Shown in pieces: positions 1-7,206 of a DNA stretch of 14,620 bases. The notes beneath the pieces are model-generated. The model saw only the letters and a list, made by a program, of their open reading frames with translations, did no database searches and was not told the origin of the DNA. A program made the position numbers and the translations under genes. Source of the DNA: Bacteroidales bacterium UBA1204 (lineage in GTDB: Bacteria > Bacteroidota > Bacteroidia > Bacteroidales > F082); NCBI GenBank assembly GCA_002310075.1, contig DBXU01000175.1, positions 9,226-23,845 of the forward strand, written 5' to 3'. Numbering within the stretch: the first letter of the stretch is position 1; each line of letters opens with the position of its first letter.

Positions 1-383
1 TCCTCAAGGATTTGGTGCGTGGCACCGTCTTCACCGAGGGTTACACCAGCATGGGATGCTGCAATCTTAACGTTTTTATTGGAATAAGCCACGCTTTGAC
101 GAATCTGGTCGTAAACACGGCCCGTCGAGAACGCCGCAAAAGTGCCTGTAAACGGCACAAAGCCACTCAAGGCCATGCCAGCTGCCATATTGATCATATT
201 GGCCTCGGCAATGCCCGTTTGGAAAAAACGGTTGGGGAACTCCTTGGCAAAGTCGCCCATCTTCAAAGAGCCAGTGAGATCGGCGCAAAAAGCCACCACT
301 TTGGAATTACGGCGACCTGCCTCAAGCAAGCCTTCTCCGAATCCAGATCTTGTATCTTTGTTGTTTTGAATTGTAAAGTCCAT
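1..383 (-). CDS. Transketolase, C-terminal subunit (3' end cut by window edge)
   Basis: This is the pyrimidine-binding half of a split transketolase, which transfers two-carbon ketol units between sugar phosphates in the non-oxidative pentose phosphate pathway using thiamine diphosphate. Read from the ATG at 383, 127 codons are visible ([20 protein letters not shown]...). The stretch TGIAEANM at about residues 56-63 holds the conserved glutamate (E60) that activates the thiazolium cofactor in this family. The following [17 protein letters not shown] and [14 protein letters not shown] stretches are typical of the transketolase Pyr domain. The gene starts 12 bp after the stop of the N-terminal subunit, so the two are almost certainly cotranscribed and form one enzyme. 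No Shine-Dalgarno sequence precedes the ATG, as is usual in Bacteroidota. The C-terminal domain lies beyond position 1. A DXP synthase would normally be one chain, so transketolase is the better call. Confidence 0.93.
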   Translation of the reverse strand, partial: MDFTIQNNKDTRSGFGEGLLEAGRRNSKVVAFCADLTGSLKMGDFAKEFPNRFFQTGIAEANMINMAAGMALSGFVPFTGTFAAFSTGRVYDQIRQSVAYSNKNVKIAASHAGVTLGEDGATHQILE

Positions 384-395
384 AGTTGCAATGTT

Positions 396-1238
396 TTAAT
401 AATCCCCTAAAGTTTCGGTCAGTTGCGACAGCGCATTGGCGGCCTGCTCATCATTGGGAGCAGAACCGTGCCATTTATGTGTGCCCATCATAAAGTCGAC
501 GCCCATACCCATTTCGGTATGTGCCAGAATAAGCTGAGGTTTGCCTTGGAAGGCGTTCTCGCGGGCAAATTTTAGGGTATTCACAACAGCCTGCATATTG
601 TTTCCGCTCATCTCAAGTACTACCCATCCAAAGGCCTCGTATTTGGCACGCATGTCGCCAAGATTAAGCACGTCGTCAGTAGAACCATCTATTTGTTTCT
701 TGTTGTAGTCAACAATAGCAATAAGATTGTCAACGCCCTTGGCAGGCGCATACATGGCAGCCTCCCATATTTGGCCTTCCTCTTGCTCACCATCACCCAT
801 GAGAACGAAGACGAGATGTTTGTCGCCATTCAACTTCTTGGCTTGCGCCGCGCCCACAGCAACCGAAAGCCCCTGTCCCAAAGAGCCCGAAGCAATACGA
901 ACGCCAGGAAGACCCTCAGCCGTGGTGGGATGACCTTGCAAACGCGTGCCAAGACGACGAAACGTGGCCAATTCCTTCACAGGGAAATAACCGCGACGGG
1001 CTAGGATACTATAGAACATTGGGCTGATGTGGCCATTGGAGAGGAAAAACATATCCTCACCATTGCCGTCCATGCGAAAATGAGACGGATCTATTTCCAT
1101 CTGATCGAAATAAAGCGCTGTGACAATGTCTGTTGCGCCCAAAGAGCCACCAGGATGTCCCGATTGACAGCCATGCACCATACGAATGATATCGCGACGC
1201 ACCTGTGAGGCAATTCTTTCCAATTCATTGATTGTCAT
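396..1238 (-). CDS. Transketolase, N-terminal (TPP-binding) subunit
   Basis: The 280-residue protein matches the thiamine-diphosphate-binding N-terminal half of transketolase. GHPGGSLG at residues 27-34 and GSLGQG at 118-123 are family signatures. The cofactor and magnesium motif runs from GDG at 148-150 to N179 in DYNKKQ. The ending at LGDY is the expected domain boundary, because the partner subunit is encoded immediately downstream. Full-length bacterial transketolases are roughly 650 residues in one chain. Two adjacent genes of about 280 and about 310 codons are a common arrangement in Bacteroidota, Firmicutes and archaea, so this is not a broken gene. The start at 1238 gives MTINELERIA, and the upstream DNA is AT-rich without a Shine-Dalgarno sequence. 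The gene is transcribed away from the TPR gene at 1457. Confidence 0.95.
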   Translation of the reverse strand: MTINELERIASQVRRDIIRMVHGCQSGHPGGSLGATDIVTALYFDQMEIDPSHFRMDGNGEDMFFLSNGHISPMFYSILARRGYFPVKELATFRRLGTRLQGHPTTAEGLPGVRIASGSLGQGLSVAVGAAQAKKLNGDKHLVFVLMGDGEQEEGQIWEAAMYAPAKGVDNLIAIVDYNKKQIDGSTDDVLNLGDMRAKYEAFGWVVLEMSGNNMQAVVNTLKFARENAFQGKPQLILAHTEMGMGVDFMMGTHKWHGSAPNDEQAANALSQLTETLGDY

Positions 1239-1298
1239 AATCTATTTATTTGAAATATAATACTTTGGCAAAATTGAAAGTGATTAAATAATGAAAAG

Positions 1299-1306
1299 CA
1301 AATATA
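1299..1306 (-). promoter_or_regulatory. Possible -7 box for the transketolase operon
   Basis: Read on the minus strand this is TATATTTG, which fits the Bacteroidota -7 consensus TAnnTTTG. It lies about 60 bp upstream of the transketolase N-subunit start. I see no convincing -33 TTTG at the expected 19-21 bp spacing, and such boxes arise by chance in AT-rich DNA, so support is weak. Confidence 0.3.
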
Positions 1307-1389
1307 ATTCTTTTTCTCGTGCTTTTGCATTTATGAGCAAATATTTGTCAACAAAATAAAAAGTCCCCTCTTGCGACAAGCCAGCCACA

Positions 1390-1402
1390 ATGCCAATGGC
1401 AT
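1390..1402. promoter_or_regulatory. 13-bp palindrome beside the TPR-gene promoter (possible operator)
   Basis: The sequence ATGCCAATGGCAT is a perfect palindrome with 6-bp arms around one central base. It ends 4 bp before the TTG that I take as the -33 element of the promoter at 1407-1437. That position suits an operator for a dimeric regulator. The arms are too short and no U-tract follows, so it is not a terminator. There is no independent evidence that a protein binds it. Confidence 0.25.
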
Positions 1403-1406
1403 GCTA

Positions 1407-1437
1407 TTGCAACATATCCTACTTTTTAGTATTTTTG
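1407..1437 (+). promoter_or_regulatory. Bacteroidota-type promoter for the TPR gene and downstream cluster
   Basis: TTG at 1407-1409 and TATTTTTG at 1430-1437 are separated by 20 bp. They match the sigma-ABfr consensus TTTG-N19-21-TAnnTTTG, apart from one missing T in the -33 element. The predicted transcription start a few bases downstream leaves a 5' leader of only about 13 bases before the ATG at 1457. This is one of the two best promoter candidates in the window and supports 1457 as the start codon. Confidence 0.55.
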
Positions 1438-1456
1438 CCGCAAATTTTTCAAGGCG

Positions 1457-2902
1457 ATGTTTGACGATGATGCTTTATTTACGGACGAGGACAACGAGAT
1501 GGAAAAAGCCATCGAGAAGTATGAGACCATGCTGAAGAACCATGAGGCAACTTATTTCGACAGCGAAGAGTTCGAATACATCATCGACCACTACACGCAA
1601 CACAACCAGCTGAAAAACTCGCGTCAAGCCGTTGAAATCGCCATTTCACAGCATCCGGAGAGCAACATACTGCAGATCAAATACGCGCGTCAGTATCTTC
1701 TCGAAAACAACCCACAACGCGCCTTCGACCTATTGCAGCACATAGAACGCGATGCGGAAGAGCCCGACTATTTCCTCACTTTAGGATCCTGCCTCGCCGC
1801 CCTAGGCAAATCGAAAGAAGCCATAGAGAACTACTGCAACGCCTTGCCCTTCTTTGACGAAGACGAGAAGTTCGACCTCTACAACGCTATCGCCTACGAA
1901 TACCAGAAACTGGAAAAATTCGACCTCGCCCTCGACTTTTACAAAAAGGCCCTTCCTTATGCCGATGAGCAAGACACCATCTACCATGACATTCGCAGCT
2001 GCTTCGTGAGCGCCAACAAAAGCGATGAGGCCATCGCGTTTTTTCAGAACCTAATTGATAACAACCCATACGACAGCAAAGCATGGGCTAGTATCGGCGA
2101 CTGCTATCGGATGGCCGCTCAGTTTGAAGACGCCATCGACCCATACGAGTTCGCCCTGTCCATCAACCCGAAGGACTTATGGGCAAATCTGCATCTTGCC
2201 GACATCTACTACGACCTTGAACGCTATCAGGAAAGCATTGACACCCTCGAGGAAGCCATGCGCAATGGCGTCGACACTTCTATGACACGCGCCTCTTTGG
2301 GCGATTGCTATTATAGGCTTGAAGACTTGGATACAGCAGAGATGCATTTCCAAAAAGCCATCGACATCAACCCTTTATGCGGTAGCGGTTGGGCAGGGCT
2401 TGGTTATGTGTTCAGCGACAGAGGCGACAGCCAAAAAGCTATAAAGCTCTTTAAAAAAGCCTATGAGCTTGAACCATGGGAGACCGACTATCTCTATTCT
2501 ATCGCCTCAGACTATCGGAAACTAAACGATTTCGAACAGGCCATGGACTATCTGATGAAAATCCAAGAGCTTACTCCCAATGACGCCGAAGTCTACTTCC
2601 TAATCGCCGACCTTTATGGCGAGCAAGACCAAATCGAAAATGCTATCAACACGCTAAAATATGGTCTGCAACAAACCAACAACAGTTCCATTCTACTCTA
2701 TTTGCTTGCCTATGCCTTAATCCTAAAAGGAGAGCGCGACACAGGACTCAACGTGTTGAATCAGGCATTAGATACCGATTTCGAAGGTTACAAGGAGTTC
2801 CTTGAATACGACCACGACCTACTTGCCAACGATGTGGAAATATTGCAACTGATCGAACAAAACAAGCAAAACAGAAACACCGATGTCGAACCCATAGCAT
2901 AA
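1457..2902 (+). CDS. Tetratricopeptide repeat (TPR) protein
   Basis: A 481-residue protein built almost entirely of TPR helical hairpins, with repeating signatures such as YFLTLGSCLAALGKSKEAIE, AWASIGDCYRMAAQFEDAID, LWANLHLADIYYDLERYQES, GWAGLGYVFSDRGDSQKAI and VYFLIADLYGEQDQIENAI at the usual 34-residue period. There is no signal peptide, no predicted membrane segment and no enzymatic domain, so it is probably a cytoplasmic protein-interaction scaffold. The N-terminus is acidic (MFDDDALFTDEDNEMEKAIE). The start at 1457 is favoured by a promoter-like element ending 19 bases upstream, although the methionine at residue 15 cannot be excluded. The next gene begins 5 bp after the stop, which implies cotranscription. 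TPR architecture does not identify the partner, so the exact role is unknown. Confidence 0.88.
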   Translation: MFDDDALFTDEDNEMEKAIEKYETMLKNHEATYFDSEEFEYIIDHYTQHNQLKNSRQAVEIAISQHPESNILQIKYARQYLLENNPQRAFDLLQHIERDAEEPDYFLTLGSCLAALGKSKEAIENYCNALPFFDEDEKFDLYNAIAYEYQKLEKFDLALDFYKKALPYADEQDTIYHDIRSCFVSANKSDEAIAFFQNLIDNNPYDSKAWASIGDCYRMAAQFEDAIDPYEFALSINPKDLWANLHLADIYYDLERYQESIDTLEEAMRNGVDTSMTRASLGDCYYRLEDLDTAEMHFQKAIDINPLCGSGWAGLGYVFSDRGDSQKAIKLFKKAYELEPWETDYLYSIASDYRKLNDFEQAMDYLMKIQELTPNDAEVYFLIADLYGEQDQIENAINTLKYGLQQTNNSSILLYLLAYALILKGERDTGLNVLNQALDTDFEGYKEFLEYDHDLLANDVEILQLIEQNKQNRNTDVEPIA

Positions 2903-2907
2903 GCCCG

Positions 2908-3396
2908 ATGAAAAACTACCTTTATATTTTCCTCATCGCCATGGTGCCGCTGATTGAATTGAGAGGCGCATTGCCTGTTGCCTATGGCATCCATACCGCC
3001 AATCCCGACTTCAACCTTGTACTTTCCTATATCATCATCGCCATTGGTAACATGCTGCCTGTGCCTTTCATCTATTTCTTCGCCCGCAAAGTATTGGAAT
3101 GGGGCAAGGACAAACGCTATATTGGCAAGTTCTTTACCTGGTGTTTGGAAAAAGGAGAAAAAGGAGGGCAAAAGCTACAGGCCAAGGCAGGACGTGGCTT
3201 GTATTGGGCTTTGTTGCTCTTTGTCGGCATCCCATTGCCCGGCACAGGCGCTTGGACCGGCACCCTTGCCGCTAGTTTCCTTGACATGGACTTCAAGAAA
3301 AGCGTGATTGCCGTCATCGGTGGCGTAGCGCTCGCCAGCGTGATCGTAGGTATCGTGTGCACCCTGGGCTTCGGGGCCGTGTTTGGGATTAAATGA
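2908..3396 (+). CDS. Small integral membrane protein, COG2426 / Sm_multidrug_ex family
   Basis: A 162-residue hydrophobic protein with about four to five membrane segments: residues 2-26, 38-60, 99-113, then 117-125 with 134-160. Two conserved motifs stand out: PLIELRGALPVA at 14-25, and GIPLPGTGAWTGTLAA at 107-122, whose PLPGTGAW core recalls the re-entrant loops of DedA/VTT proteins. The basic linker at about 61-98 (KRYIGKFF...KGEKGGQKLQAKAGRG) should face the cytoplasm. The family carries the historical name 'small multidrug export protein', but I know of no firm transport evidence, so the name should be treated as a label. It starts 5 bp after the TPR gene, and its length is typical of the family. 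Confidence 0.85.
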   Translation: MKNYLYIFLIAMVPLIELRGALPVAYGIHTANPDFNLVLSYIIIAIGNMLPVPFIYFFARKVLEWGKDKRYIGKFFTWCLEKGEKGGQKLQAKAGRGLYWALLLFVGIPLPGTGAWTGTLAASFLDMDFKKSVIAVIGGVALASVIVGIVCTLGFGAVFGIK

Positions 3397-3403
3397 ACCT
3401 TTT

Positions 3404-3428
3404 TTGAGGCTCGATGTCTGCGTCTCAA
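3404..3428 (+). other. Weak inverted repeat between the membrane-protein gene and aroE
   Basis: TTGAGGC at 3404-3410 can pair with GTCTCAA at 3422-3428, giving 7 bp including one G-U pair around an 11-base loop. The T-run lies before rather than after the stem on the plus strand, so it does not look like a plus-strand intrinsic terminator. It may be a minor processing or attenuation hairpin, or chance. Confidence 0.2.
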
Positions 3429-3442
3429 CATAAATATAACTC

Positions 3443-4183
3443 ATGAAACGTTACGGACTCATCGGACATCCATTGAAGCACTCGCAGTCTCGTTTTTACT
3501 TCAACGAGAAATTCGAATACGAGGGCTTGGACTGTCGTTACCAGCATTTTGACCTTAAATCGATAGACGAGATCTACGATGTCATGTCCTCCTACCCTGA
3601 CCTCTGCGGATTCAATGTAACCATACCTTATAAAGAAGCTATCATCCCGCTATTGGACGAAATAGACCCAACAGCAAAAGAAGTCGGCGCTGTTAACGTA
3701 GTGAGAATTGACAAGGGCAAGCTGAAAGGTTACAACACTGATGTTTATGGATTCAACAAACTACTTGAGAGAGCCATAAATGGCAAAACCATCGAACATG
3801 CACTTGTGCTTGGAACTGGTGGCGCTTCAAAAGCAGTGCAATATGTTCTGAAGCAAAAAGGCATCCCCTATTCCACCGTCAGCAGGTCTGCCGAAAAAGG
3901 CGATTTGACCTATGACACTTTGGATGATGCCTTGTTGAGCCAAAACCTCCTCATCATCAATACGACTCCGCTGGGCATGGCTCCACAAACCGACAACTTC
4001 CCCGACATCCATTATCAAGCATTGGGAAGCAAACATATCCTTATCGACTTGATATATAATCCCAAAGAAACTTCTTTCATGGAATTGGGAAAGACATGGG
4101 GAGCGAAGGTCTTTAATGGGATGCAGATGTTTGAAGAACAAGCAAAAAAGACTTGGGAGATATTTAATTATGACGAGAAGTAA
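3443..4183 (+). CDS. aroE: Shikimate dehydrogenase
   Basis: Catalyses NADPH-dependent reduction of 3-dehydroshikimate to shikimate, the fourth step of the chorismate pathway. The 246-residue protein has all the hallmarks: the substrate-binding GHPLKHSQS at 8-16 with serines 14 and 16, NVTIPYKE at 58-65 with catalytic K64, N85 in GAVNVV, and YNTD at 97-100 with catalytic D100. The dinucleotide loop is GTGGASK at 124-130, followed by NTTPLGM at 173-179 and the closing GMQMFEEQA at 226-234 with substrate-contacting Q233. It is shorter than the roughly 270-residue E. coli enzyme, as is usual for Bacteroidales. It lies 46 bp after the membrane-protein gene. Its last 14 bases overlap the start of the methyltransferase gene, which suggests translational coupling. 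Confidence 0.96.
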   Translation: MKRYGLIGHPLKHSQSRFYFNEKFEYEGLDCRYQHFDLKSIDEIYDVMSSYPDLCGFNVTIPYKEAIIPLLDEIDPTAKEVGAVNVVRIDKGKLKGYNTDVYGFNKLLERAINGKTIEHALVLGTGGASKAVQYVLKQKGIPYSTVSRSAEKGDLTYDTLDDALLSQNLLIINTTPLGMAPQTDNFPDIHYQALGSKHILIDLIYNPKETSFMELGKTWGAKVFNGMQMFEEQAKKTWEIFNYDEK

Positions 4184-5612
4184 AGTTAAAAGGGAACCCG
4201 AATTTTTGGAAGACGTCCTTATCGTTGACGCTGGTTCCGAAGGCATGTCGGTGGCCAAGCCCGAAGGCCGTGTGGTTTTTATCCCCTTCGGCGTTCCTGG
4301 CGATGTGGTTGACATTGAAGTTTATAAGCGTAAGAAGAATTTCTTTGAAGGCAAAATCGTAAGCATCAAGAAGCTGTCGGAAAAGCGCGTGGACCCGGTC
4401 TGCCACCATTTCGGCCTTTGTGGCGGCTGCAAATGGCAGCATATGGCTTATGAATGGCAAACCTTTTACAAACAGAAACAGGTAAAAGACAACTTTGACC
4501 GCATCGGCAAAATAGAATATCCCGATATCCGACCCATACTAGGCTGCGAGAAACAGTTTTACTATCGTAACAAGTTAGAATACACCTTCTCCAACCGCAA
4601 GTGGCTCACCGACGGTGCGCCTATTGGTACCCACAACGAAGAAGCCTGCAAAGGTTTGGGCTTTCACTTGCCTCAGCTCTTTGACCGGGTCGTTGACATC
4701 GAGCAATGTCACCTTCAAAGCGACCCTTCGAACGATATCCGTTTGTTCGTTAGACGCTTCACGATGGATCGACATCTTCCCTACTACAACTTCCGCGGCC
4801 ACGAAGGCTTGATGCGTAACCTCGTCATCCGATGCAACTCGAAAGGCGAGTTCATGGTCATCATCGTCATCAGCCAAGAAAACGAAGTGGTGCGCCACGA
4901 GCTGATTCCCGCCTTGGAAATGGCCTTCCCACAAATCGTCTCGTTGCTGCTCGTCATCAACCCGAAACTGAACGACATCATCAATGATTTGCCTTTTGAA
5001 TGTCTAAAGGGCGATCCTTACCTTGTTGAGACCATGGCCTCGCCAAGACTGGGATTCGACGACCTAAAGTTCCGGGTTGGTCCTGTTTCGTTCTTCCAAA
5101 CCAACGTCTATCAAGCGGAAAGACTTTACAAGGCTGCCTTCGACCTTGCCGACGTGAAAGGCGATGAATTGATGTACGACCTTTATACGGGCACGGGCAC
5201 CATTGCCCAGTATTTCTCACGATTCGTGAAAAAGGTAGTCGGCATCGAATATGTGGAGGCCGCTATCGCAGACGCCAAAGTGAATGCCGAAATCAACGGC
5301 ATCAAAAACTGCGTTTTCTACGCCGGCGACATGGCCAAAGTGTTTACCGATGATTTCATCACCTCCAACGGACACCCCGACCTCATTGTCACCGACCCAC
5401 CACGTGCAGGTATGGCTGAGAAAGTAGTGGAACAGCTACTGAAAATCCGCGCCAAGAAAATCGTCTACGTCAGCTGCAATCCAGCTACACAAGCCCGCGA
5501 CCTGCAGCTGCTCGACCCAGCCTACAAAGTGATGGCCGTACAGCCTGTCGACATGTTCCCTCACACGCAACATGTGGAAAACGTATGTCTGCTTGAATTA
5601 AGGGATCTCTAA
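4170..5612 (+). CDS. rlmD: 23S rRNA (uracil-C5)-methyltransferase, RlmD/TrmA family
   Basis: An S-adenosylmethionine-dependent enzyme that adds a C5 methyl group to a uridine in 23S rRNA. The frame is open from 4116, but I chose the ATG at 4170 (MTRSKVKREPEFLEDV) because it leaves a 14-bp overlap with aroE and starts just before the RNA-binding TRAM domain (about 10-70). Cysteines 78, 84, 87 (CHHFGLCGGC) and 180 (EQCH) form the expected [4Fe-4S] site. The methyltransferase core follows: YDLYTGTGTIAQYF for SAM binding, then DPPRAGM, then VSCNPATQARDL with the catalytic nucleophile C436. HVENVCLL near the end carries the general base E470. The 480-residue length fits the family. The exact target uridine (U1939 in E. 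coli numbering) is inferred; an RlmC- or RlmCD-like specificity is possible. Confidence 0.9.
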   Translation: MTRSKVKREPEFLEDVLIVDAGSEGMSVAKPEGRVVFIPFGVPGDVVDIEVYKRKKNFFEGKIVSIKKLSEKRVDPVCHHFGLCGGCKWQHMAYEWQTFYKQKQVKDNFDRIGKIEYPDIRPILGCEKQFYYRNKLEYTFSNRKWLTDGAPIGTHNEEACKGLGFHLPQLFDRVVDIEQCHLQSDPSNDIRLFVRRFTMDRHLPYYNFRGHEGLMRNLVIRCNSKGEFMVIIVISQENEVVRHELIPALEMAFPQIVSLLLVINPKLNDIINDLPFECLKGDPYLVETMASPRLGFDDLKFRVGPVSFFQTNVYQAERLYKAAFDLADVKGDELMYDLYTGTGTIAQYFSRFVKKVVGIEYVEAAIADAKVNAEINGIKNCVFYAGDMAKVFTDDFITSNGHPDLIVTDPPRAGMAEKVVEQLLKIRAKKIVYVSCNPATQARDLQLLDPAYKVMAVQPVDMFPHTQHVENVCLLELRDL

Positions 5613-6113
5613 TTCCTGAATTCGACTCGCCAGTCCTTCCAAATCCAGGTCCTCAGCTTTCACGGTTATCTGTGCCTTCTCATAATAAGGCAATCGTTCG
5701 GCGTAATGCCGATTCACAAAAGCCTTCAGCTCCACCTCGCTTTTTCCAGCGGCCAAAGGGCGTTTTCTTTTTGCATGTAGCAGTCTGTCAACAACCGCTT
5801 TTTCGCTAATGCGGAGAAAGACGGTGGTGCCATGGCCGTTCATCCACTCCATATTGTCGAAATAGCAAGCCGTTCCACCACCTGTGGAGACAACCACATG
5901 CTTCAGCTTTTCCGTTTCCTTAAGCACCTCGGCTTCCAGTTTCCGATATAGTGGCTCGTCGTATTTGTTAAAGAAATCGTGGATGGAAATCTTGTATTTT
6001 TCCTCAAACAAGGCATCAGTATCGACCACCTCCCAGCCCATGCGCTGGGCGAGGCGACGCGCCGTAGTGGTCTTGCCCGCGCCCATATAGCCGACGATAT
6101 AGATCCTATCCAT
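5598..6113 (-). CDS. aroK: Shikimate kinase
   Basis: Phosphorylates shikimate at the 3-hydroxyl using ATP, the fifth step of the chorismate pathway. The 171-residue protein has the Walker A loop GYMGAGKT at residues 8-15. Shikimate and magnesium ligands appear as VDTD with D31 and D33, R57 in YRKLE, and the GGG turn at 78-80. The lid carries KRPL with R118, and YAERLPYY at 137-144 supplies R140. It is last in a minus-strand operon: its ATG at 6113 overlaps the final 8 bases of the radical SAM gene (ATGGATAG), which favours translational coupling. Its 3' end overlaps the convergent rlmD gene by 15 bp, leaving no room for a conventional terminator between them. Confidence 0.96.
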   Translation of the reverse strand: MDRIYIVGYMGAGKTTTARRLAQRMGWEVVDTDALFEEKYKISIHDFFNKYDEPLYRKLEAEVLKETEKLKHVVVSTGGGTACYFDNMEWMNGHGTTVFLRISEKAVVDRLLHAKRKRPLAAGKSEVELKAFVNRHYAERLPYYEKAQITVKAEDLDLEGLASRIQELEIP

Positions 6114-7179
6114 TAATCATATGATATTGACATAGTTGCAACTTCCCATCACCATCACGAAGATGCATCCCGTTACCCATACAATAACGCCACATCTTGC
6201 ATTGTGCACATTGCTCGGTCTTCATCCATTTTCGGTCGCGGTAAACCTGGAAGTTGTTTTGCCATACATCCCAGAAATTGTCTTTATATATATTGCCTTG
6301 ATGGTAGTCGCTACGTATGCTGAGGCAACCCGATATGGATCCATCCGCCAACACAGAGGCTATATTAATGCCAGCACTACATGAATAATAATGGTTACGG
6401 ACCTCTCCTTCGTACCGTCCAAGGAAGCCATCGCAGCCGTAATCAGCACGGATCTTCCCTTGCCGCCTCGTCTGTTTGATGAATTCCATCATCTCGACAA
6501 ACTGCGCATTGGAAAGCTTAAAGTCAGGCTCATTGGCGGCACGTCCGAAAGGAAATACCGTAAACAAACGCCAACGATGTATGCCCAATGAAATCAGAAA
6601 ATCGCGGAACTGTGGTAAGTATTTGATAGTACGCTGGTTGACGCAGGTGATGACATCCCAAGTGAGGTCAGGATGTTGTTTCATCGCTTCCACGGCACGC
6701 AGCACATTTTTGTAACTCATCGGGTTACCACGCATCCAATTATGATCCTCCTCGAAACCGTCAAAACTCACCGCGATACTCTTTAATCCAGCTGCAACAA
6801 ACTCATTAAGCTTATCGGCAGAGAGCAACATGCCGTTACACACCATGCCCCACATAAAACCGCGATTGGTGATCTCTTGGCCACAATGGGCCAAGTCTTG
6901 ACGCATGGTGGGTTCGCCGCCCGTGGTAATGACCATCACTTGGGAAGGGTCCTGATGAGCCCGCACCTCGTCAAGTACCTTGAGAAAATCCTCTAGCGGC
7001 ATGTCGTCTTTCTCGGAAAGCATGCGGCAATCCGAGCCACAATGCCTACAATTAAGGTTACACCGTAACGTGCATTCCCAAAACAACTGGTGCAACTCGT
7101 GCTCATCGATACGTTGTTGAAGAACAGCACGATTGAGCTCGAGCATCATTCTCTTATAAAAACCAAGGCGTTCACTCAT
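6106..7179 (-). CDS. Radical SAM/SPASM protein of the rSAM/lipoprotein type
   Basis: A 357-residue radical SAM enzyme. The catalytic [4Fe-4S] motif is CNLNCRHC with C40, C44 and C47, preceded by an extra cysteine C36. GGEPTMRQDL follows as the SAM-binding strand. The C-terminal third is a SPASM region that would hold auxiliary iron-sulfur clusters: YSCSAGINIASVLADGSISGC, then C324, C327, C333 and C350. SPASM enzymes commonly modify ribosomally made peptides or proteins. The gene starts 27 bp after the lipoprotein gene and overlaps aroK. From memory the pairing matches the Bacteroidota 'rSAM/lipoprotein system' (I recall TIGR04133 with TIGR04134); I could not search for it. The substrate and reaction are unknown. 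The neighbouring lipoprotein is the natural candidate, but that is inference. Other options are heme or cofactor maturation enzymes of the same fold. Confidence 0.88.
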   Translation of the reverse strand: MSERLGFYKRMMLELNRAVLQQRIDEHELHQLFWECTLRCNLNCRHCGSDCRMLSEKDDMPLEDFLKVLDEVRAHQDPSQVMVITTGGEPTMRQDLAHCGQEITNRGFMWGMVCNGMLLSADKLNEFVAAGLKSIAVSFDGFEEDHNWMRGNPMSYKNVLRAVEAMKQHPDLTWDVITCVNQRTIKYLPQFRDFLISLGIHRWRLFTVFPFGRAANEPDFKLSNAQFVEMMEFIKQTRRQGKIRADYGCDGFLGRYEGEVRNHYYSCSAGINIASVLADGSISGCLSIRSDYHQGNIYKDNFWDVWQNNFQVYRDRKWMKTEQCAQCKMWRYCMGNGMHLRDGDGKLQLCQYHMING

Positions 7180-7206
7180 GGTTTAGTCAGAAAAAGAAGC
7201 GTTGAT

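Noticed and set aside
396..1238. Apparent truncation of transketolase
   Set aside because: The missing C-terminal half is encoded intact 12 bp downstream at 383-1, and split transketolases are common in this phylum, so this is not a pseudogene.
4116..4169. Upstream start for the rRNA methyltransferase
   Set aside because: These 18 extra codons lie entirely inside aroE and precede the TRAM domain without adding conserved sequence. The ATG at 4170 gives the usual short overlap.
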